Part shown: one piece after another, positions 24,101-34,800 of the stretch
Layout: every line of letters starts with the position of its first letter
Numbering within the stretch: the first letter of the stretch is position 1
NCBI RefSeq assembly: GCF_032854445.1
Contig: NC_088300.1
Span: 59,060,984-59,124,983, forward strand
DNA length: 64,000 nucleotides
From: Liolophura sinensis
Lineage: Eukaryota > Mollusca > Polyplacophora > Chitonida > Chitonidae
Direction of reading: 5' to 3'
Notes under the pieces: generated by a model
The model's input: only the letters and a program-made list of their open reading frames with translations
Databases searched by the model: none
What the model was told of the DNA's origin: nothing
Translations under genes and position numbers: made by a program

Positions 24101-24802
24101 GGTCGACTTTACAGCATAAATGATAGAACTTTTGCTCGTCTACACTCTGTGAACCCCTTGATTCCTGCGACCCGGTACCAGTACACTGCAATCGTGGCAA
24201 CTAGACAAGCTATACATGAACGTAGGCGGCTTACCATAAATCTGTATTGCGAATTACAATAAGTATAAAATACAAATAACGGTGTGTCACATGTCACGTG
24301 ACATGTTTTTTTTTATGATTAAGAGAACTTTGGATTGAGCTTTAGCAACAAACTATATCTTTGTACTGCTTTGATTTCTAGCACAGAAACAATATTTGCT
24401 CTGAGAGGTGAAATTAGTGTGTTGTTTCATGAGGTGGATCTAGGCCAGTGGAGCTAGACACGTACCTAAATCCAGAGTTCGTGTCCCTTGCACTCAAGCC
24501 AGCGGGCTAGTAACTGTTTTCACTGGTTTCACAGTTAACTGTTTCAGTGTGGTAAATAATAGCAAACAGATGTAAGTAGGCAAAATACATTAGCCTCCGT
24601 TATCATGCAACGTTGTTTTTTTTTTGTTGTTGTTGTTTTGTTAACCGCTTGGTTTTGGAAGGTTTCAATATAGGTCTAGCTGTAGACATATAGAACTAAT
24701 GGGATTTAATATGATTCTATTCTAAATGAACAATACATTAGCAGAGAAACTGACCTCCATGTATCTATATAATCTGAAAACTCATGTCTTTCTCACAACA
24801 AT

Positions 24803-24875
24803 TGTAAAGTACGACGTAAAACCGCAAGCATACATACATACATAGGCCTACATACATACATAGGGCTTACATACA
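24803..24875 (+). mobile_element. SINE family A tail fragment with (CATA)n
   Basis: AAGTACGACGTAAAACCGCAAG followed by repeated CATACATA instead of CACTCACTC. Confidence 0.55.
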
Positions 24876-25042
24876 TGTCTTTCTCTACGTATTTCGCCAC
24901 ATTATGGCTGAAATATTGCCGATGTGGCGTTAAGCCATAATCATTCATTCGTCCAATCATTCATTTTCTACGTATACGGCCCACGTTTGCATAAACATAT
25001 AAAACTAAAATTAATATGTCAGAGCAGGCTTATATGGCTAAC

Positions 25043-25102
25043 GTCAATCACACTGTATTTTAAGGACTTGATGTCAATCACACTGTATTTTAAGGACTTG
25101 AT
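25043..25102. repeat. 30-bp perfect tandem duplication
   Basis: Unit begins GTCAATCACACTGTATTTTA and ends AGGACTTGAT. Two identical copies, 25043-25072 and 25073-25102, so the event is recent. Confidence 0.95.
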
Positions 25103-25865
25103 GGATGATATAGGGCTAGAGTATATAGCTTGCCAGTGAAAGAGCAGATACCTGTATCATGCAAATTTAATTCTTCATGATATTATCGGCCAACACATCA
25201 AGCATTTATCTTTAAAAAATGAATAACCATAATGAAAAATGCCCATTCAAAACTATCCCAAGAACGCTTTTTTCTTTCTCTATTTTCTTCAATTTTTTTT
25301 ATTTTTTTTTTTATTTTATTTTTTATTTCTCATACCGTTATAAGATTCCCAGGTGAATTGAGTAAGGATATTTTGTGTGTAGTAAAATAGGTTACACGAA
25401 TTTAAAGTTTACAAGAATTGCATCCATAGGTAAATGTATCAGAAGAAAAATTGGATGTGACGGCATTAAGACAATAAATTTGCGACACCCGGTTCGAGCA
25501 TGTAACCTACATAAGAGCTCCCTTGGGACAAGGGAAATAACCACTGTCTGCATATGCGTGTGTGTGTTGCTAGCCAGTGTAAACAAAATGGCGTGGAGCT
25601 GCCGAGAATAGTTCAGCCTTTTTAACACCAAATCTTTTCCTTTATACTGTATGTATAAGAGACATGTTATTTTTCCAATGACTACGCGTTGATAAATCCA
25701 GCTTCATGCAACCACGCTTAACTAGTCTGGGCCAGGCATTGACAGCGACGGAGTTGGTAGTAGTAACGGAATCTGAGCACTTACTGATTTCACTTTGCAT
25801 CGTGTTGTGTGTGTTACGTGGTGAGAACGCCGTACCATATCCGGATTAAAGAATGCCAAGCAGAC

Positions 25866-28800
25866 ATGGATACTGATGGTAGTAGTATGGACAGGTACGC
25901 GCTGACCGCTGAGAGATATCTGGGTACGTTTTTCGGTGTACAGGCGTATTCATTTGACTTCGAACCTGAATGTAATGACATACACTCGCAGCCATATTGG
26001 ATCTCTAAAGGAAATTCATGCGCCATGGTCTCGCAAATGGCAGGCCGTTTTGATATTTATTCTCTGATTATACAGATGTGCAAAACAATTGTACATATCT
26101 CCAATTCTTTTGTAGATTATACTCGCATGGAAGCTAACTTTAACTATGAGCACAGACACTGGACTGTGAAATTCTTTTGTTAGAGATCCAACATGGATAC
26201 TACAGGCCCTTATGCTATTTAGCTATACATGTAATCATGAGAAAAAGAAAGAAGAAACCTTCTTAATTTGTATATCGTTGTATTCCAACTACTGTTTCAA
26301 ACTTAATTTTCATGCGCATCAGCAATGGAAAACATATCCTTATATAAATTCACTGTGATGCGGGAAAGCAGAATTTGTCAAACCATGTCTTTGGTTTTAA
26401 CTTAATAAGGTCAGATTTGGTGATAAACTTTGGTAAATAGCAGTAATTAATATCAGTGTGGCATATAACTTGTAGAAAAGTATCTTCATGCTAACATATG
26501 TTATTAAAATACTACCACTTAATGTTCCTGCTCTTTTCATTCCAGCTGAACATAATATTCTGGTTTATCTGGAAGATAGTGTTGCGCAACTTTTAGAGCA
26601 CAGAGAGGAAAACCCTAAGGTCAATGCCCAAAAGTACCTCACAGAATAGTAAGTCACCAATTCCAATATTTCTTCGATTTATTTATTTGATTGGTGTTTT
26701 ACGCCGCCCTCAGGAATATTTCACGTATAGGATGGCAGCTAGCATTATGGTTGGAGGAAACCGGGCACAGCCCTGGGGAATCCCTCGACCATCCGCAGGT
26801 TGCTGTCAGACCTTCCTGCATATGGCTGGAGAGGCAGCCAGCATGAGCTGGACTTGAACCCACAGTGACCACAGTGAACGGCTCCAGCGTCATTACCCTG
26901 CGCTAGCGCGTTAAACAACTGAGCCACAGAGGCCCTCCAATTCCCATAAAGATAACATATAAGTTCATTGGCATTTTCTCTGCAGTATATATTTAGACGG
27001 CTAAGTACAATAAGTATGGCATTCAGATACTCTGTTATGTTTTGACTATATGTATACAGAATCTTAAATCTGTCCAGTCTTTAGCGTAATTCCCGTACCA
27101 ACACACTGTAGGCCCCTGTCAGAGCAAAGCTTATAAATTTACCATCCACCTGCTTTGTTCCTGCTTTGAAAGAAATTTAGCATAAATCTGATTAGCTGTT
27201 ACATCTTGTGTTTATCCATTAGAACTCATCAATTCTAACTCATTAGAACTCAGGTAGTTGAGTTCTTGTCATCACCTGGTTTGTCTACACATGTACATAG
27301 ACCTCTGTCTCCTCTGTATTGAATTAAGCCTTCCGTAGCATATCATGTATATTTAGTTAGATATTGTATCAATGTAACTTTATGGGCCCCTTGTTTTTAG
27401 TTTTTCAGCTCTACGAGATGGAAACCACACAATGTTCAGAGAGTATTCCTTTGTCAGGGCCACATCTCACAACAGAGCCTCCTTTGTGCACCTTTTCTGG
27501 AGCAGTTTTAAACAGATAGGAGAGCGTGGAGGTGAGCTGCCATTTGATATTTGGTAGTCCATCAGATAATCTAGTAACGGAACTGTTAAGTAGTTTGAAA
27601 TAAACCAACAACACTAAGATAACAAGATAATCTGGTAACGGAACTGTTAAGTAGTTGAAAATAAGCCAACAACACTCAGCAGGTTAAATTGGTGGTGTAT
27701 GTGAATTTTAATTGGTGTAATGGTTAGATTAACACTGGGGACCTGGAAAACATCCAGGGGCAAGTCATGTCATAGAGAGCCAACCAGAGTTCACTGATGT
27801 TAGGTGTATGTTGTGGTATTTTACTGTTCCGTTTCAGGTCTGTCCCACTGGACATAGGGTAGTACAAGGCAGACCAAGGTTTTGTACAGAACTGCACACT
27901 TGGGGGAAATCTACCAATGGTCTCATTAGAAACAGGATGTCTGAACTATGTACACACATCCAGGGGCCAGTGAAGACAATATGGTGTGCATATCTGTAGG
28001 CACACGTGGGAAAGTTTGTCAGTAACTTGTCAAAGGTTTGTGGTTTAGCCTGGTCACTCCAGTTTTCCTCCACCCATAAAAAAAATCCATGCCATCAAAT
28101 AAGTGAAAAATTCTTGAGTATGGCATTAAGTATGATGAAGGTATAACATTGGCTGACGGTAGGAGAATGATACGGTAAGTAGGCTAACATGGCTAGTGCC
28201 TGACCCTTTGCCCTCATTATGTTCAAATGCAGTACATACAATACAAACCACACTACGGCTTCAAAGTGACATGTAATTAGACCACCATGAATACAAAAGT
28301 TCAAGTAACACATTTTTAGTCTTTCATTATCACTTTTATCTGTCAAGGTAAGAGTTAATGGTCTTTGGATGTCGTGATGAGCCAACCCTAATTATCAACA
28401 CTTTCATTGCCTAGAAATGAATGAATGAATAAATGAATGGTTTATTGTCATACTTGACAGTTTTTCAGTGATATTACGACGTGGAATCATAACGTGTGTG
28501 TACATATACTGTGTCTTCTTGTGGCAGGGTGACTCAATGCTACCAAAGTCCGGCCGCCACTGAAGCATCATGCCGAAGACACCAGACATGACACCCCACC
28601 CAGTCACATTATACTGACTTTTTGCCAACTGGTTCTGTTTCCTTGTTCTAACCACTCAGTGCTGAGCGCCAAGCAAGGCAGCATCAAGTACCATTTTTAA
28701 TGTCTATGGTATGACCGGAACCAGGTTTGATCCCGGGTCTCTCGACTTCTAGGTGGACGCTAAAACCATTAGGCTGTCCACTGCTGAGACTAGTGACACA

Positions 28801-31800
28801 CTACTTGAATGCCCTTGTAACCGACTGTACTGGTGCTTGTTATTTTATTGGAGTCATACATTGGTATAAAGTGTTGGTTATGACACTGTAGGAATATGTT
28901 ATTCATGCAGACTGTTATTAGGAAACCTTTGCTTTGATCATGTTGATAAAGATCTTTTTTGCCTTGAACTGTCATCACTGAGTTGACACACCATAGAGGT
29001 CATGGGTTCAAAGCTAACTGCCAGCAGTTTGTTTCTTATCCGAAAAGAGGTGACCTTCTAGGTTTTAATTTAGCAAATTAAGGACTTTCATTAGTGCTGT
29101 CTTTTCTGTGTATCTGAAATATTTTGGTGTTTTCCAGAAAGTGAAAAGATACACAAAGATATCACACCAATGTTTTGTTGCTTTTCTTATCTTTGTTTCA
29201 GACTTGCTGAGCATCAAGGAGTACCATTCCCTGGTACAGTTGCTTTGTCCTGATTTTCCCTTTGATGTTCTTCAGAAAACTGCCAGGTACATCAAGTTGA
29301 CGAGTTGACAGCAGAGGAAAACCCAGCCCCTGACAATAATTAACCATATCGACGAGATAAAGTTTATTAATCTTGCCTCGGACTATAACACCAGTTTTCC
29401 TTGCACTCTGATGCAAAGTGATGGGTTAAAATGATCACTGGGGAGTTTGTATTTTCCGTGGCTGAGGTGATTAGCGTGCTAGCATGGCGCAGTGACCCAT
29501 GAGTCTCTCACCAGAGCAGTCACTGTTCAAGTCCGGCTCATATTGGCTTCCTCTCCAGGAAGGTGGGAAGATCTATTAGCAAGCTGTGGGTGGTCGTGAG
29601 TTTTCTCCAGGCTCTGCCTGGTTCCCTCCCACCATAATGCTAACTGCCGTCGTATGCGTGAAATATTCTTGAGTATGCCGTAAAACACCAGTCAAATAAA
29701 TAAAGAAATAAATACTGTCAGTATTTTAATTTGAAACCTTCCAAATAATCTTACACTTCAGCACTAAAAAGCAGTGTTTGGCTTTTATCATTTCCTCATC
29801 ATTCTACTGTACTGGTCATCACAGTCACACATACATATTTTTCATTTACAATTTTATGCATAGATGGACATAATTCTTTCACATAAAGTATCATCTACAT
29901 GTATTTGTATGTATTACTTATGTGACTAGCTAAGCTCCCTAATATCAGGAAGATCATTTTGATGTTTGCTGACTTTTGCAGAATAGTTCTCATGGATGAT
30001 GCCCTGGACTGTTTGATTGGATTTTCTGACTTCTTATATGCCTTCCAAGCACAGTTTTACTATGAAGGTTTGCATATTTCCATGTCCAGTGCACACATAA
30101 CTTTGTAAGTCTGTAAAGTCTGTAGTAGTGAAAGTGCTATCATTATTTTAAGTTTAGCATCTTTCAGGTGACATGTTTTACTTGATTTTATTGATTGATT
30201 TATGATTGATTTATTCACCTTGTAGGGCCACTCTGAGTTTTCTGTGAAGTATCATTTTAAGGCATTTATGTGCTTATGAAAGTCCATTTTTACGGGTCAA
30301 ACTGTAGGTGAAATACTAATAATTCATACGTCTTTGTGACAAAATAACTGTTCATCTTTGGCAACATTGAGTCATCTTCTTGTAAACGGAAAACATAAAT
30401 GTTGAAAAACATCAAGTTTTGCAAAACATTTGAATGCCCGGAACTGTAGAATATGTTATTAATTTATATGAATATCTCTTAATTTTACCCAGATTAAACT
30501 CTAAATTAATGCAAGTGTGGCAGGTCTCCCATTTGTTTTTTTCTAGGGTAACTCTCATGTGTATCCAAGTTTGTTCCGTTCTTTTGTCAGAATTTTTAAA
30601 CAAAGCAACAGAGATCTACAAGTCATTACAGCAGTCACAGAGCAGCCCGCGAGAGACGGTGGTTGTGCCATCCTCAACTGATGACCAGCCCAATGTGAAG
30701 AGGAAGAGTCCGCCTCAGAGCCAGGACAGCGTAGATAGCAGCCTGTTCTTTAGGATGCTCTACCAGACCTGTGACAGGGCAGAATTCAGGTGCGTGTAAG
30801 GACAGCATAGATAGCAGCCTGTTCTTCAGGATGCTCTACCAGACCTGTGACAGGGCAGAATTTAGGTACATGTCAGGACAGCATGGATAGCAGCCTTTTC
30901 TTTAGGATGCTCTACCAGACTTGTGATGGGGCAGAATTCAGGTACCTGTCAGGACAGCATAGATAGCAGCCTGTTCTTTAGGATGCTCTACCAGATCTGT
31001 AACAGAGCAGAATTCAGGTACGTGTTAGGACAGCATAGATAGCAGCCTGTTCTTTAGGATGCTCTACCAGACTTGTGATGGGGCAGAATTCAGGTACCTG
31101 TCAGAACAGCATAGATAGCAGCCTTTTCTTTAGGATGCTCTACCAGATCTGTGACAGGGCGGAATTCAAGTACGTGTTGGGACAGCATAGATAGCAGCCT
31201 GTTCTTCAGGATGCTCTACCAGACCTGTGACATTCGGGTACGTGTTAGGACAGCATAGATATCAGCCTGTTCTTTAGGATGCTCTACCAGACCTGTGGCA
31301 GGGCAGAATTCAGGTACATGTCAGGACAGCATAGATAGCAGCCTGTTCTTCTGTGACAGGGCAAAATTGTAAATCAGTTTTTCATGAGTTGGTGTTAGAC
31401 CGTGTGCACAGCCGCACATCCAGATTACTGAGCAAGTAAAAAAAGCTAAAAGCCTTTCAAAAATGTATCCTGACGACAAAGCTCTTTTTAGTGATGTATT
31501 ACTTTTTATGTTGATGCCACATGGGCAGTGTTTTAGACATGCGGTGACTACTGTGTCAGTGGGTGATGTGGGCTTGATGGCACATGGGCAGTGTTTTAGA
31601 CATGCAGTGACTATTGTGTCAGTGAGTGATGGGGGCTTGATGTCACATGAGCAGTGTTTTAAACATGCAGTGACTACTGTGTCAGTGGGTGATGGGGCTT
31701 GGGGCCACATGAGCAGTGTTTTAGACAAGCAGTGACTACAGCGTCAGTGAGTGATGGGTGCTTGATGCCACATGGGCAGTGTTTTAGACTTGCAGTGACT

Positions 31801-34800
31801 ACAGCGTCAGTGAGTGATGGGGCTGGAGGCCACATGGGCAGTGTTTTAGACATGCGGTGACTACGGCATCAGTGAGTGATGGGGGGCTTGATGTCACATG
31901 GGCAGTGTTTTAGACATGTAGTAACTACTGTTTCAGTGAGTGATGGGTGCTTGATGGCACATGGGCAGTGTTTTAGACATACAGTAACTACTGTGTCAGT
32001 GAATGCTGGGAGGCTTGATGCCACATGGGCAGTGTTTTAGACATGTAGTAACCACAGGGCCAGTGAGTGATGGGTGCTTGATGGCACATGGGCAGTCTTT
32101 TAGACATGCAGTAACTACTGTGTCAGTGAATGATGGGGGGCTTGATGCCACATGGGCAGTGTTTTAGACATGTAGTAACTACAGGGTCAGTGAATGCTGG
32201 GAGGCTTGATGCCACATGGGCAGTGTTTTAGACATGTAGTAACTACAGCGTCAGTGAGTGATGGGGCTTGATGGCACACGGGCAATGTTTTAGACATGCA
32301 TTGACTACTGTATCAGTGAGTGATGTGGGCATGATGGCACATGGGCAGTGTTTTAGACATGCAGTGACTACTGTATCAGTGAGTGATGTGGGCTTGATGG
32401 CACATGGGCAATGTTTTAGACATGCATTGACTAGTGTGTCAGTGAGTGATGGGGGCTTGATACCACATGGGCAGTGTTTTAGACCTGCAGTGACTACTGT
32501 GTCAGTGAGTGATGGGGGCTTGATGGCACATGGGCATTGTTTTAGACATGCAGTGACTACTGTGTCAATGAGTGATGTGGGCTTGATGGCACATGGCAGT
32601 GTTTTAGACCTGCAGTGACTACTGTGTCAGTGAGTGATGGGGGCTTGTTGCCACATGGGCAATGTTTTAGACATGCATTGACTAGTGTGTCAGTGAGTGA
32701 TGGGGGCTTGATACCACATGGGCAGTGTTTTAGACCTGCAGTGACTACTGTGTCAGTGAGTGATGGGGGCTTGTTGCCACATGGGCAGTGTTTTAGACAA
32801 GCATTGACTAATGTGTCAGTGAGTGATGGGGGCTTGATGGCACATGGGCATTGTTTTAGACATGCAGTGACTACTGTGTCAGTGAGTGATGGGGCTTGAT
32901 GGCACATGGGCAGTGTTTTAGACCTGCAGTGACTACTGTGTCAGTGAGTGATGGGGGCTTGTTGCCACATGGGCAGTGTTTTAGACATGCGGTGACCACA
33001 GGGTCAGTGAGTGATGGGTGCTTGATGTCACATGGGCAGTCTTTTAGACATGCAGTGACTACTGTGTCAGTGAATGATTGGGGGCTTGATGTCACATGGG
33101 TAGTGTTTTAGACATGTAGTAACTACAGGGTCAGTGAGTGATGGGTGTTTGATGGCACATGGGCAGTCTTTAGACATGCAGTAACTACTGTGTCAGTTGG
33201 TGATGTGGGCTTGATGCCACATGGGCAGTGTTTTAGACATGCAGTGACTACTGTGTCAGTGAGTGATGGGGGCTTGATGCCACATGGGCAGTGTTTTAGA
33301 TATGCAGTCATAATAGAAGTCAGTTAAACACTGTTTACTATGTCACTTTGTCCAATCTCCTCATTACTATTTACAGTGTCCCCTCAGTGGATGTTCTGAA
33401 GGAACTGTTGGACATGCCCCAAGTCACCTATTATAGTTTCCTTATGTTTGTAGCTAAGAGCCAGAGAATCAATGAAGCCATTGGTAAGCCTACAAATATT
33501 CTCACTTAATCGTCATTCAAGAAGAAAAAAATCAAAAACGATGGTACCTGTACCATTATTATTATGCATAGTTTTATGATCATTAATACAGCCATGTATA
33601 TAATGACATATATCACAGAGTAAAGACATAAAGCATCTTATAAATCAGTCATGTGGTTTGAAAAGGAATTAATGACTTCAATATTTCTCGCTGGTGAAAG
33701 TCATGTCAATTGTGTAAATGTCTAATTTTTCCACAGGGCGCTTACCAAAGAAAGATGAACTATTTGAGGGGCTTAATCGGGAAAGCTCTACGTAAGTACA
33801 ATAATGTACAATAAGTCTTCATTGGAAATATTTTCCTTGTTGTTATCAAGTTGTAAATCTGAACAGAAAATGATTCTCGTGAAAAGGTGTCATCAGCTGT
33901 ATCGAATGTCTTGAGAAGAACTACATGCGAGAATGCTAAATTTTTTAACCAAAAATATGGCAGTATAATTTAGCATGTGTTTAAGTGAAAGTCATAAGTT
34001 ACTTAACTTTGCAATGTAGTTTCTCATTTTTTTGCTGTATTTGGTAAGTTTTCTCAAGCGATGAGTTATGAGAACAATTTTCAGTAGTAATAAGACAGTT
34101 TCTTTAATGTGATAGCAGGCAGTCTAAAACCAAGTCTTTGCCAAGGTGAAGCTGTGAGAGCTTCGCACATCCCTGGTAGGTCTCCTACAAGTACCATATG
34201 TATAAGCCTGATTGCTTCATGTAGATGCTAGACTAGTTTTCACTCTGGAGCTTTTTTAGTACTAACCCCTTACCGAAATACAATTCGTCTGCCAGCAACT
34301 TGAGGATGTTTGTGCGTTTTCGCATGGCTCTGCTCGGTTTCCATCCACCATAATGCTGGTCCCCGTTGTATAAGTGAAATATTCTTAAGTGCAGCATAAA
34401 ACAGCATTCAAATAAATAAATAAATGAAATGCAGTTCATGAAAAGGTAGTTCATTCTGGACATCAGAAACACTTAATCGAATGAAAGCTGTTATAATTGC
34501 ATGGACATTCATGCTTTTTTATTTCATTTGAGCCTCACAAGATGGACCTTTTTAAGAGATGCTTTTAAAGTGTCATTTAAAGAGAATAGGATTTGTTTGT
34601 ACTCGAGCAGTCCAGTCAAACTTATGTTATGGAGGTGCTTTTACAAAGATTTGGACACCTTTTGTAATGGTTTAGTGCTGTGGGCATTGCTGTAGGCATT
34701 AATGTTTCAGTGGTAATTTGTCCGTAAGTTCACAGTGCAGGTACAATCCTTACAACATCATTCATCCTCTGTGTATTGAATTTTTTTGATTGGTGTTTTA

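Larger units (their letters stand above)
24101..25865. promoter_or_regulatory. Shared 5' interval of SIAE (-) and CSTPP1 (+)
   Basis: The two start codons are 1.77 kb apart and divergent, so promoters of both genes must lie here or in unseen upstream exons. No TATA box or CpG island is obvious. The interval holds a SINE A tail (about 24803-24832) with CATACATA repeats to 24875, a 30-base tandem duplication at 25043-25102 and a T-rich run at 25262-25332. Confidence 0.5.

Noticed and set aside
31511-33306. CRISPR-like array
   Set aside because: Units are contiguous without unique spacers, inside a eukaryotic intron.
31321-33327. Multiple plus and minus open frames up to 135 codons
   Set aside because: Products of the 63-bp intronic array, open in several frames on both strands; the flanking CSTPP1 exons splice across it with matching phase.
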